Of a stretch of 41,083 bases of DNA, positions 16,730 to 24,682 are shown in pieces. The stretch covers positions 1-41,083 of the forward strand of contig CALUXW010000014.1 of the NCBI GenBank assembly GCA_944324865.1, given 5' to 3'. The translations under genes and the position numbers were made by a program. This DNA comes from Candidatus Gastranaerophilales bacterium (GTDB lineage: Bacteria > Cyanobacteriota > Vampirovibrionia > Gastranaerophilales > Gastranaerophilaceae). The notes beneath the pieces were generated by a model. The model was not told the origin of the DNA, made no database searches, and saw only the letters and a list, made by a program, of their open reading frames with translations. Numbering within the stretch: the first letter of the stretch is position 1; each line of letters starts with the position of its first letter.

Positions 16730-17713
16730 TTATTTTAAGTAACAGGCAATACCTGCAATTATACAAAATAAGAAACATAAATTTCTGGCAAGGTAAAATC
16801 TATACATAAAAAAGTCCATATGAGCTTTTTTGATATTTTCCCATTCTTCCATTGGTCCCATCCACCAACGTGGTATAAATTTAACATCTTTTATATCTAT
16901 ATAATCTTTTATTGATTTGAACAGTTCAATCGCAATAGGCAGTGTCAAAAGTACATAAAGCGTATTTGGATGCAGCCAGCCTGTAAGTGTAAAATAAATT
17001 ACATTAATATATGCCAACCATATTAAAATTTTTAATGCCCATATTGCATTATCTTTGGTTTTAAAAAGTCTACAAAATGTGTTTTTGCCAATATGGCAAT
17101 CGTATTCCCAATCCATTATGGCATGTGTGTGTAAAAGTGCTGCTGTTAAAAGACCTATAGATATTGATATTATAAGTATTCTTGAAGAAAGCAGACCGCA
17201 AAGTGCACAATATACTCCACTCATTAGCAAAGGGCCAAAAATTATGCCTACAATTAATTCTCCCGAATAATATTTTGTTGCAAACGGATATAAAATACAT
17301 AAAGCACCACATATTGCAATAATTAAACCAATCCAGATGCCACAAGTAACCGTGTAATAAATTCCTATTAAAAGCGCAATTGCATATAATATGGCAATAA
17401 TCCGTGTTACATTTTTTAATGTGTATGTTTTATTTAGAATTAATTTTGCTTTATTATTAATTGCCCCAAAATCAATACAATCCAATGACTTTCCGCTTTT
17501 TAGCTCCTTTGTGACATCAATGTAGTCATCAAACAAATTCGTTGCCAAGTGTACACAAGTTATTCCTAAAATAGTCAACAGGGCATCTTTTATTGATGTA
17601 GTGTATATTTGTGCCCACATGAGTGCAAGAAACCAAGGACCCAGGGACATAAGCAGTGAATAGGCTCTTGTGAGCTCTATAAAGTTTGTGATTTTAATTT
17701 TAAAATTTTCCAT
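16730..17713 (-). CDS. UbiA-family prenyltransferase, MenA-like
   Basis: A 327-residue polytopic membrane enzyme with about eight or nine hydrophobic segments. The two Asp-rich motifs that bind prenyl diphosphate through magnesium are N-L-F-D-D-Y-I-D at 59-66 and D201-x3-D205 in M-D-W-E-Y-D-C. The N-L-F-D-D-Y form is closer to MenA (dihydroxynaphthoate prenyltransferase) than to UbiA or chlorophyll synthase, but the C-terminal W-W-M-G-P-M-E-E-W segment is unfamiliar. No other menaquinone gene is present, so the acceptor is undecided. It heads a leftward run with the PEBP gene and lepA. Confidence 0.85.
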   Translation of the reverse strand: MENFKIKITNFIELTRAYSLLMSLGPWFLALMWAQIYTTSIKDALLTILGITCVHLATNLFDDYIDVTKELKSGKSLDCIDFGAINNKAKLILNKTYTLKNVTRIIAILYAIALLIGIYYTVTCGIWIGLIIAICGALCILYPFATKYYSGELIVGIIFGPLLMSGVYCALCGLLSSRILIISISIGLLTAALLHTHAIMDWEYDCHIGKNTFCRLFKTKDNAIWALKILIWLAYINVIYFTLTGWLHPNTLYVLLTLPIAIELFKSIKDYIDIKDVKFIPRWWMGPMEEWENIKKAHMDFFMYRFYLARNLCFLFCIIAGIACYLK

Positions 17714-17938
17714 ATACTAATTTTATAAATAAAAATGCTTTTGGTCAAATTAGACAATTGTATATTTATTTAAGTAAATTAATAATACAATAAAAAATTT
17801 ACATAATGTTACAAAAACCAGTAAAACACTTTTAAAAACAGATATTTGTAGCATATTGAAAATGGTAATTATGCCCTATATTTAAAAAAACAAAACTTAT
17901 AAATCCTCGAAAATGCCAAAAAACTTAATCAAAACCAC

Positions 17939-17966
17939 TTGCAATGAAAAATTTAACATGTATGAT
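17939..17966 (+). promoter_or_regulatory. Promoter of the ribosomal operon
   Basis: TTGCAA (17939-17944) and TATGAT (17961-17966) are 16 bases apart, 30 bases before infA. The rest of the 282-base gap (17714-17995) is AT-rich with no gene, hairpin or RNA that I can recognise. The position, straight after a divergent gene, makes this the start of the operon here rather than secY/adk as in many bacteria. Confidence 0.5.
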
Positions 17967-17995
17967 TTTTATATCAAAAAATATAAAGGAAAATA

Positions 17996-18211
17996 ATGTC
18001 AAAGGACGTAATAGAATTTGAAGGAACAATTTTAGAATCACTGCCAAATGCAATGTTTAGAGTTGAACTTGAAAATGGTCATGAGATTTTAGCACATATT
18101 TCCGGGAAAATAAGAAAAAATTTCATAAGAATACTTCCCGGTGATAAGGTAAAGGTTGAAATGACTCCATACGACTTAACAAGGGGCAGAATAACTTATA
18201 GATTAAAATAA
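17996..18211 (+). CDS. infA: Translation initiation factor IF-1
   Basis: The 71-residue S1/OB-fold factor binds the ribosomal A site during initiation. The sequence is the standard form, with [22 protein letters not shown] and the closing [18 protein letters not shown] precedes the ATG. It is the first gene of the operon and is followed by rpmJ. Confidence 0.99.
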   Translation: MSKDVIEFEGTILESLPNAMFRVELENGHEILAHISGKIRKNFIRILPGDKVKVEMTPYDLTRGRITYRLK

Positions 18212-18228
18212 TAAAAGGAAAAATAAAA

Positions 18229-18342
18229 ATGAAAGTAAGAGCATCAGTGAAACCTATTTGCGATAAGTGCAAAGTTATTAAAAGACGTGGACGAGTTACA
18301 GTTGTTTGTGAAAATCCAAAACATAAGCAAAGACAAGGTTAA
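18229..18342 (+). CDS. rpmJ: Ribosomal protein bL36
   Basis: This 37-residue protein of the large subunit is too short for many gene callers. The frame reads from ATG 18229 to TAA 18340-18342, with a zinc ribbon of C11, C14, C27 and H32 (the zinc-binding form), and the usual K-V-R-A-S-V-K opening and K-H-K-Q-R-Q-G end. AAAGGA lies before it, 17 bases after the infA stop. Confidence 0.98.
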   Translation: MKVRASVKPICDKCKVIKRRGRVTVVCENPKHKQRQG

Positions 18343-18374
18343 CAAGTAAAGTAATCAATAGGAGAATAAAATAA

Positions 18375-18743
18375 ATGGCAAGATTGGCTGGGGTTGATTT
18401 GCCCCGTAACAAAAGAATGGTTATTGCATTAACCTATATTTACGGTATCGGACCGACAAGAAGTGCTAAAATTCTTGAAGCTTGTGGTATTTCTCAAGAT
18501 TTAAGAACAGACGACTTGACGGATGATGATATCAAAAAATTAAGAACTGAAATTTCTCATTACACAATTGAAGGTGATTTAAAAAGAGAAGAATCTTTAA
18601 ATATTAAGCGTTTGTCTGAAATTAATTCTTACAGAGGCGTGCGTCACAGAAGAAAGCTGCCTGTTAGAGGTCAAAGAACAAAAACCAATGCTAGAACACG
18701 CAGAGGCAAAAAATCTGGACCTATTGCTAATAAGAAAAAATAG
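18375..18743 (+). CDS. rpsM: Ribosomal protein uS13
   Basis: A 122-residue small-subunit head protein that touches the P-site tRNA and the large subunit. Recognisable are A-R-L-A-G-V-D-L-P, the helix-hairpin-helix [20 protein letters not shown] and the basic [11 protein letters not shown] tail. It has a GGAG ribosome site and sits in the classical order before rpsK. Confidence 0.99.
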   Translation: MARLAGVDLPRNKRMVIALTYIYGIGPTRSAKILEACGISQDLRTDDLTDDDIKKLRTEISHYTIEGDLKREESLNIKRLSEINSYRGVRHRRKLPVRGQRTKTNARTRRGKKSGPIANKKK

Positions 18744-18790
18744 GTAATACACCGGCGTAATAAGGAAATAACTAAAAGGAAGATAATATA

Positions 18791-19177
18791 ATGGCTAAAC
18801 CTACAAAAACTAAAAAGAAAGAAAGAAAGAATGTATTGCAAGGTGTTGTGCATATTCAATCAACATTTAACAATACTATTGTAACTTCAACAGACACACA
18901 AGGTAATGCTGTAGCTTGGGCTTCAGCAGGTGCTTGCGGTTTTAAAGGTGCCAGAAAAGGCACACCTTTTGCTGCACAATCCGCTGCGGAGTTGGTTGCT
19001 AAAAAATCAGTTGATCAAGGTATGAGAAAAGTTGAAGTATTCATAAAAGGACCGGGTTCTGGCAGGGAAACCGCTATCCGTGCAATTCAGGCTGCAGGTC
19101 TTGAAATTACATTAATTAAGGACGTTACCCCAATTCCTCACAACGGTTGCCGTCCTCCTAAAAAACGTAGAGTATAA
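18791..19177 (+). CDS. rpsK: Ribosomal protein uS11
   Basis: A 128-residue platform protein of the small subunit that lies beside the E-site message. Typical stretches are [21 protein letters not shown], and the invariant C-terminal [23 protein letters not shown] precedes the ATG; 47 bases separate it from rpsM. Confidence 0.99.
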   Translation: MAKPTKTKKKERKNVLQGVVHIQSTFNNTIVTSTDTQGNAVAWASAGACGFKGARKGTPFAAQSAAELVAKKSVDQGMRKVEVFIKGPGSGRETAIRAIQAAGLEITLIKDVTPIPHNGCRPPKKRRV

Positions 19178-19200
19178 CAATTAAAAAAGGAGCTATAAAA

Positions 19201-19803
19201 TTGGCTAGATATACAGGACCTACAAATAAATTATTTAGAAACTTCGGTGTCAAGGATTTGTCCAACCGTAAACTGACATCGTCAATGAGGCAAAATGCTT
19301 CAGGTCAACATGGTGCAGTAAGAAAAAAGGCATCTGACTATGCTTTGCAATTAAAAGAAAAACAAAAAATTCGTCTTACTTATCTTGTTTCTGAAAAACA
19401 ATTTGCTAAATATTACAAAGCTGCTACGAGAAAAACAGGTGTTACTGGTACTATTATGTTGCAAATGCTTGAATCAAGACTTGACAATGTGATTTTCCGT
19501 GCTGGTTTCGCTGTTACAAGAAGACAAGCAAGACAAATTGTTAACCATGGTCATGTTATGGTTAATGGTAAAAAAGTTGATATTCCCTCCTATTTGCTAA
19601 AAGCAGGAGATGAAGTCACTGTTAAAACAAACAGTCAAAACTATATTAAAAATGTCCAAGAATCAATCGATTTGGCGCTTTCATTTGCTTGGCTAAATGT
19701 TGATAAAGCTGCTCAAAAAATCGTTTTTGATAGAGTGCCACAAAGGGAAGAGATGGATCCCGAATTCAAAGAACAACTTGTTATTGAGTACTACTCTAAA
19801 TAG
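19201..19803 (+). CDS. rpsD: Ribosomal protein uS4, TTG start
   Basis: The 200-residue protein nucleates assembly of the small subunit and binds 16S rRNA. The start is TTG at 19201 behind AAAAAGGAG, giving the normal M-A-R-Y-T-G-P. It lacks the N-terminal zinc cysteines (the C-minus form), and has an S4 RNA-binding domain with [16 protein letters not shown]. Its place between rpsK and rpoA follows the Firmicutes/proteobacterial order; in many cyanobacteria rpsD is elsewhere. Confidence 0.98.
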   Translation: MARYTGPTNKLFRNFGVKDLSNRKLTSSMRQNASGQHGAVRKKASDYALQLKEKQKIRLTYLVSEKQFAKYYKAATRKTGVTGTIMLQMLESRLDNVIFRAGFAVTRRQARQIVNHGHVMVNGKKVDIPSYLLKAGDEVTVKTNSQNYIKNVQESIDLALSFAWLNVDKAAQKIVFDRVPQREEMDPEFKEQLVIEYYSK

Positions 19804-19816
19804 TAATTAGGAGAGA

Positions 19817-20803
19817 ATGAAGAATATGGAACTTAAAATTAAAAACGTTAATACTACAACAAGCTCTGATGGCTCACAATATGGTAAGTTTGTTATTGAA
19901 CCGCTAGAAAGAGGATTTGGTGCAACAATTGGTAATTCTTTGAGAAGAGTGTTGCTGTCAAGTTTAGAAGGCGCAGCAGTTACATCTGTCAGAATTGAAG
20001 GCATTACTCATGAATATACTTCTATTCCGGGCGTTGTTGAAGATGTTATCGATATTATGCTTAACCTTAAAGGGCTGGTTGTAAAAACCGAAAGTAATGA
20101 TGTTCAACATTTAAGACTTGATGTTACCAAACCTGGTCCTGTATTGGCATCTGATATTGAACTTCCGGCAGGTGTTAAAATTGTTAACCCCGATTGCTTA
20201 ATCTGCACCCTTGCAGATGGCGGTTCGATTCATGCTGATATTGTGGTTGAAGTTGGCAAAGGTTATGTGACACAAGATCCGCTTAAAGAGCAAAAGAATG
20301 GTATGCCAATCGATATGTTACCCATTGATGCCGCATTTATGCCAATTAAGCGTGTAAGTTATATAGTTGAGCCTGCACGTGTAGGTGAAAATTTGGACTT
20401 TGACAAGTTAACAATTGAAATTTGGTCAAATGGTTCAATAGATGTTACTCAAGCATTGTCTAAAGGTGCAAACCTTCTTATTGAACATTTTTCTCAAATT
20501 GCTTCAATTACTGGTACTCCGGTGAGTGTTAGAATTGAAGAAGAAACAAAAGTAGAAACTGTTCAAGATGATACTCCGGCTTTTACTATTGAAGATTTAG
20601 AATTGTCGGTACGTGCATATAATTGTTTAAAAAGAGCAAGTATTAATTCAATGGCTGAATTACTTAAAAAATCAGAGCATGATTTATTGAATATCAAAAA
20701 CTTCGGTAAAAAGTCTTCTGATGAAGTAATTGAAAAATTGCACCAATTAGGTTTGGATCTTCAACCAAACCCTGAAGGTGTAGATGATTTAGAACTTATA
20801 TAA
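19817..20803 (+). CDS. rpoA: RNA polymerase alpha subunit
   Basis: Full-length alpha subunit (328 residues from 19817). The N-terminal assembly domain (about 1-235) has F-x-I-E-P-L-E-R-G-F-G-x-T-x-G-N-S-L-R-R-x-L-L. An acidic linker (about 236-262) leads to the C-terminal domain that contacts UP elements and activators, with S-V-R-A-Y-N-C-L-K-R and N-x-K-N-F-G-K-K-S. The AGGAG at 19808-19812 could serve ATG 19817 or ATG 19826; the latter gives M-E-L-K-I, the more usual beginning. Confidence 0.99.
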   Translation: MKNMELKIKNVNTTTSSDGSQYGKFVIEPLERGFGATIGNSLRRVLLSSLEGAAVTSVRIEGITHEYTSIPGVVEDVIDIMLNLKGLVVKTESNDVQHLRLDVTKPGPVLASDIELPAGVKIVNPDCLICTLADGGSIHADIVVEVGKGYVTQDPLKEQKNGMPIDMLPIDAAFMPIKRVSYIVEPARVGENLDFDKLTIEIWSNGSIDVTQALSKGANLLIEHFSQIASITGTPVSVRIEEETKVETVQDDTPAFTIEDLELSVRAYNCLKRASINSMAELLKKSEHDLLNIKNFGKKSSDEVIEKLHQLGLDLQPNPEGVDDLELI

Positions 20804-20818
20804 TAAAAGGAAAATAAA

Positions 20819-21247
20819 ATGAGACACCAGTGTAAAAGACACCACTTATCAAAAGCAGCTGATCAAAGAAAAGCATTATTGCGCTCTTTGGCAACTGAGT
20901 TGTTCTTGCATGGCGAAATTACAACTACTATGGCAAGAGCAAAGGCACTTCGTCCTTATGCGGAAAATGTTATTACGTTTGCAAAAAAAGGAGACTTGGC
21001 TTCTCGTCGTCAGGCTGCAAAATATATTTTTGACAAGGAAACTTCAAAATATATGAATCTGGAAACGGGTGAAATTTTTGATACTCCTCAAGAAGGTCAA
21101 AAATTACCTTCACAAACAGTTTTAAGACAGCTGTTTAGTGTTATTGGTAAAAAATATGCTACTCGTAATGGTGGTTATACAAGAATTTATAGATTAGCTC
21201 CACGACGTGGCGATGCTGCTGAAATGGCGCTGATTCAACTTGTATAA
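20819..21247 (+). CDS. rplQ: Ribosomal protein bL17
   Basis: A 142-residue large-subunit protein near the exit tunnel. It begins M-R-H-Q-C, with L-x-L-S-x-x-x-x-H-R-x-A-L-L-R-type core and a late G-G-Y-T-R-I-Y-R-L-A-P-R-R-G-D-A. An internal stretch around 76-95 (M-N-L-E-T-G-E-I-F) is a little longer than in E. coli. AAAAGGAAA precedes it, and its TAA shares one base with the truA ATG. Confidence 0.97.
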   Translation: MRHQCKRHHLSKAADQRKALLRSLATELFLHGEITTTMARAKALRPYAENVITFAKKGDLASRRQAAKYIFDKETSKYMNLETGEIFDTPQEGQKLPSQTVLRQLFSVIGKKYATRNGGYTRIYRLAPRRGDAAEMALIQLV

Positions 21248-22017
21248 TGTATCGTTACGTACTGCATTTACAATATCTTGGTATAAATTACTGCGGGTCG
21301 CAAAAACAGCCCAATGTAAGAACTATACAAGATGAAATAGAAAAAGCACTTTGCACATTGATAAAAACTAAAATAAGCACTATATTTTCAGGCAGAACTG
21401 ATGCACAAGTCAGTGCATACAATCAGGTCTTACATTTTGATTGTAAAGATTTAATAGATGAAAATAAATTTCTAAACTCTATTAATGGTATTTTGCCTGA
21501 TGATATACGGGTTTTTGAAATTGAAAAAAAAGATAAAACTTTTCATGCTCAAAAATCTGCAAAATTTCGTCATTACGAATATGTAATCAGAAACGATATT
21601 ATTAAGTCGCCTTTTGATACAAATGCCTTTTTCTATCGCTATAAGTTAAATGACAAGCGGATGAATGAAGCTTTGAAATATTTGCTTGGCGAACATGATT
21701 TTAGTGCTTTTAAGTCTCGTTCAGATAATCCTGCAAAGGTTTGTAAAATATATCTTGCACAAGCTAAACGCAGTGTTGACGGGAAATATATATTTATCGA
21801 TATTGTAGGCAACAGGTTTCTCTACAATATGGTAAGAACGATTGTCGGAACTTTGTTTTTGATTGAAAAAGATAACCTCGAACCGCTATCGATGTTGGAA
21901 ATTTTACAATCAAAAAATCGTGCTAATGCAGGTGTAACTGCTGATGCTACGGGTTTAACACTTGTACATGTCGGCTATGATGATTGTTCTGATTATTTAA
22001 AACAAATAAATACATAG
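21247..22017 (+). CDS. truA: tRNA pseudouridine(38-40) synthase
   Basis: The 256-residue enzyme makes pseudouridine in the anticodon stem-loop. The catalytic aspartate lies in S-G-R-T-D-A-Q-V-S-A (near residue 53), followed by F-H-A-Q-x-S-A-K-F-R-H-Y-E-Y, D-F-S-A-F-K-S and G-N-R-F-L-Y-N-M-V-R. The start overlaps the rplQ stop by one base (TAATG), which implies translational coupling. The order rplQ-truA-rplM-rpsI is shared with cyanobacteria and Gram-positives. Confidence 0.97.
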   Translation: MYRYVLHLQYLGINYCGSQKQPNVRTIQDEIEKALCTLIKTKISTIFSGRTDAQVSAYNQVLHFDCKDLIDENKFLNSINGILPDDIRVFEIEKKDKTFHAQKSAKFRHYEYVIRNDIIKSPFDTNAFFYRYKLNDKRMNEALKYLLGEHDFSAFKSRSDNPAKVCKIYLAQAKRSVDGKYIFIDIVGNRFLYNMVRTIVGTLFLIEKDNLEPLSMLEILQSKNRANAGVTADATGLTLVHVGYDDCSDYLKQINT

Positions 22018-22030
22018 GAAAGGTACATAA

Positions 22031-22471
22031 ATGAAAACATTTAGCGCTAAGCCGCTCGAAGTAGAAAGAAAATGGTATATTGTTGATGCCCAAGGACAAA
22101 GACTTGGTCGTTTAGCAGTTGCTATTGCAAATATTCTTCGCGGCAAACATAAACCTCAATATACGCCTAACGTTGATACAGGCGATTTTGTAATTGTTAT
22201 AAATGCTGCTCAGATTGAAGTTAGCGGCAACAAAGAAACAGATAAATTGTATCGTTCGCACAGTGGTTACCCGGGCGGTTTTAAAGAAATAAGCTTTAAA
22301 GCCTTAATGGAAAAAGACCCAACACGTGCTATTGAAAAAGCTGTTAAGGGTATGTTGCCTCATAATACCCTTGGTGCACAACAATTTACTAAACTAAAGG
22401 TTTATGCTGATGCAAACCATCCACATGAGGCTCAAAAACCTGAAAAATATGAAATCAAAGGAGATAAGTAA
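22031..22471 (+). CDS. rplM: Ribosomal protein uL13
   Basis: A 146-residue early assembly protein of the large subunit, which binds 23S rRNA. Typical are [15 protein letters not shown], L-R-G-K-H-K-P, Y-R-H-S-type G-Y-P-G-G, and M-L-P-H-N-T-L-G. It precedes rpsI with only two bases between stop and start. GGAAAGG lies before the ATG. Confidence 0.99.
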   Translation: MKTFSAKPLEVERKWYIVDAQGQRLGRLAVAIANILRGKHKPQYTPNVDTGDFVIVINAAQIEVSGNKETDKLYRSHSGYPGGFKEISFKALMEKDPTRAIEKAVKGMLPHNTLGAQQFTKLKVYADANHPHEAQKPEKYEIKGDK

Positions 22472-22473
22472 TA

Positions 22474-22875
22474 ATGGCAGATGCTAAGACACAAGTAGTT
22501 AAAACCGGTAGGAGAAAATGCTCAATTGCCGTTGCAAAAGTTGCTTCAGGTAAGGGCAGAATCTTTGTAAATGGTAAAACTCTTAAAGGTTATTTTGGAA
22601 ATCGCCCATCGCTTGAGATGGCAATATATCGCCCACTTGTTCTGACAGATAATCAAGATAAGCTTGATGTTAGAGTTAAAGCAGTTGGTGGCGGTGTTTG
22701 TGCCCAGGCAGATGCGATTAAACATGCTATTTCTCGTGCTTTACTTGAAATGAATGAAGAATTTAAGCCGGTATTAAAGCAAGAAGGACTCTTGACTCGT
22801 GATGCAAGAGTTAAAGAAAGAAAAAAATATGGTCGCAAAAGAGCGAGAAAAAGATTCCAATTTTCAAAAAGATAA
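22474..22875 (+). CDS. rpsI: Ribosomal protein uS9
   Basis: The 133-residue protein sends its C-terminal tail into the P site of the small subunit. It has the G-R-R-K-C-S-I-A start, the V-K-A-V-G-G-G core, and the conserved K-x-R-K-K-Y-G-R-K-R-A-R-K-R-F-Q-F-S-K-R end. It is the last gene of the operon; two hairpin terminators follow at once. Confidence 0.99.
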   Translation: MADAKTQVVKTGRRKCSIAVAKVASGKGRIFVNGKTLKGYFGNRPSLEMAIYRPLVLTDNQDKLDVRVKAVGGGVCAQADAIKHAISRALLEMNEEFKPVLKQEGLLTRDARVKERKKYGRKRARKRFQFSKR

Positions 22876-22888
22876 TTTTATTATTTTC

Positions 22889-22920
22889 AAAAACCGTCCG
22901 TTTTTATTCGGGCGGTTTTT
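22889..22920 (+). terminator. First terminator of the ribosomal operon
   Basis: A 12-base-pair stem (22889-22900 with 22909-22920, one T-G pair) closes an eight-base loop. The GC-rich core is flanked by A and T runs, so it is a textbook intrinsic terminator 13 bases after rpsI. Confidence 0.9.
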
Positions 22921-22946
22921 AGTATACAAAACTTTGTATACTTTTT
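22921..22946 (+). terminator. Second, adjacent terminator
   Basis: The arms 22921-22930 and 22933-22942 are exact reverse complements, ending in TTTT. It starts at the base after the first terminator, so two hairpins stand back to back and may act as a backup. Confidence 0.65.
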
Positions 22947-22999
22947 AGCTGATTTAATATCTTGCCCATTGTGCCATAATTTTACATAAGGAGGTTAAA

Positions 23000-23458
23000 A
23001 TGGTTGACTCTATTGGAAATAATAGTATTTATGGCTCGATTGGAATTGGCGCCTATTCGATAGGTACTTATTCGCAAGTTGATAAAACTGACACTGAAGT
23101 TTTTGAAGATGTCTTTCAAGACGAGTTGGATGCGCTTGACGATAAGACTCAAGAGCAAATTGCTTCAAAAATTGATGAAAATTCACTTGGTATGCCTGTT
23201 GGTATGCAAATTGAAGGAGTTGAAAATATTGAAAATACTGCTCAGGATAGTACCTCACAAAGTTCTTGCAGTTCATCTTCAAGTGATGATGAGGAAGAAT
23301 ATGATGAGATGGATTTAAATCAAGACGGTACGGTTACCCCTGCCGAAATGATTATTTATGAAATGACTCATGGTAGTTCAGAAAGTGAAAGTTCCCAAAC
23401 TTCTTCAATAGATTCTGCAACTTTGTCAGATGCTCTTAGTGCCTATATGGCGGCTTAG
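23000..23458 (+). CDS. Small acidic protein with one EF-hand-like loop
   Basis: A 152-residue acidic, Ser-rich protein. The N-terminus is a run of I-G/Y-G/S-I-G elements, the middle is a Ser/Asp/Glu tract (about 88-102), and D-L-N-Q-D-G-T-V-T-P-A-E near 104-115 matches a canonical EF-hand loop. There is no signal peptide. AAGGAGG lies seven bases before the ATG, and an extended -10 (TGCCATAAT, 22972-22980) precedes it. It resembles the protein at 9973-10746 in style, not in alignment. Its stop overlaps that of wecB by four bases. The function is unknown; calcium binding is likely but unproven. Confidence 0.75.
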   Translation: MVDSIGNNSIYGSIGIGAYSIGTYSQVDKTDTEVFEDVFQDELDALDDKTQEQIASKIDENSLGMPVGMQIEGVENIENTAQDSTSQSSCSSSSSDDEEEYDEMDLNQDGTVTPAEMIIYEMTHGSSESESSQTSSIDSATLSDALSAYMAA

Positions 23459-24573
23459 TCTTTAAATTTTTCAATAATAGCATCAACAATTCTTTTAGAA
23501 GCAAGTCCGTCTCCATATGGATTGACGGCTTGTTTCATAGAATTATAAAATTCACTGTCGTCTAATAATTTTTGCACCATGGAAACAATTTTATCCTTGT
23601 GTGCTCCTACAAGTTTTACACATCCATATTCTAAAGCCTCCGGACGTTCTGTTTCGTCTCTTAAGACAAGGACCGGCACGCCCAAAGATGGTGCTTCCTC
23701 TTGAACTCCACCGGAGTCTGTTAAAATTATGTGAGATTTTTTCATCAATGTTGCAAACGGTGCATAATCAAGCGGGTCAATCAATTTTACTCTTTCAATG
23801 TTTTCAAGCTTTGCTCTTACGGTATTTTGTACGTTAGGGTTTAAATGCACAGGATAAACCACTTGCATGTCTTTATTTTTTTGGATTAACTCTAAAACCG
23901 CATCACAAATTTCTTCAAGAGGTTTGCCAAAGTTCTCTCTTCTGTGTGAGGTTAAAAGTATAGTTTTTAAATTTTTGTCTAACCCTATAAAATCAAGATT
24001 TACTTCTTTATTATTAACGGTATATAAAAGTGCATCAATTACCGTGTTTCCTGTTTTATAAATTGACTCGGGTGTTTTTATGCCGGAATTTTTAATGTTA
24101 TCAACAGAACCCTGGGTTGGACAAAAATGCATATCACTAACAGCATCGGCTAAAACCCTGTTTATTTCTTCGGGAAAGGGATAGTCCTTGTTAAAAGTTC
24201 TGAGTCCCGCCTCAACGTGTCCTATTGGTATTCTTGCATAATAAGCGCTCAAGGCGGTAGCACCTGCTGTTGTTGTGTCGCCATGAACAAGAACAATGTC
24301 GGGTTTTACTTTTTCAAAAATTTCTTTTGTTTGTAAAAGTACATCAGATGTTAGACCCCAAAGATTTTGGTTTGGTTTCATTAAATTTAAGTCATAATCA
24401 GGCGTTATTTCAAAAAGTTCAAGTACTTGATCTAACATTTGTCTGTGTTGCGCGGTAACTATGGTTATAGGTTCAAGCTCTGTTCTTGATTGAATTTCTT
24501 TTACCAGTGGTGCCATTTTAATTGCTTCTGGTCTTGTTCCGAATACTAATGCAACTTTTATTTTCTTTTTCAT
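23455..24573 (-). CDS. wecB: UDP-N-acetylglucosamine 2-epimerase
   Basis: This 372-residue GT-B-fold enzyme interconverts UDP-GlcNAc and UDP-ManNAc for surface polysaccharides. The non-hydrolysing type is clear from G-T-R-P-E-A-I-K-M-A-P-L at the start, V-H-G-D-T-T-T-A, H-V-E-A-G-L-R-T-F, T-S-H-R-R-E-N and T-D-S-G-G-V-Q-E-E-A. It stands alone; no ManNAc dehydrogenase (wecC) is nearby, so the product may be used as ManNAc or by a distant gene. Confidence 0.96.
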   Translation of the reverse strand: MKKKIKVALVFGTRPEAIKMAPLVKEIQSRTELEPITIVTAQHRQMLDQVLELFEITPDYDLNLMKPNQNLWGLTSDVLLQTKEIFEKVKPDIVLVHGDTTTAGATALSAYYARIPIGHVEAGLRTFNKDYPFPEEINRVLADAVSDMHFCPTQGSVDNIKNSGIKTPESIYKTGNTVIDALLYTVNNKEVNLDFIGLDKNLKTILLTSHRRENFGKPLEEICDAVLELIQKNKDMQVVYPVHLNPNVQNTVRAKLENIERVKLIDPLDYAPFATLMKKSHIILTDSGGVQEEAPSLGVPVLVLRDETERPEALEYGCVKLVGAHKDKIVSMVQKLLDDSEFYNSMKQAVNPYGDGLASKRIVDAIIEKFKD

Positions 24574-24682
24574 ATTTAAATTGTATTAAAATAATATTTA
24601 AAAAACAAGCTCATTTTGTGTTTGTCATGCCCTTTTGTTTGTTGTAAAATATTATAATAAAGGCAGTTTAGGAGTTTTAATT

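Noticed and set aside
17714..17938. Possible small RNA or leader in the gap before infA
   Set aside because: The region is AT-rich with no convincing stem or open frame; only the promoter near its end is supportable.
24635..24682. Longer N-terminus of GyrA from TTG 24635
   Set aside because: The stretch includes a TATAAT box and the TAGGAG ribosome site, and the added residues do not resemble GyrA.
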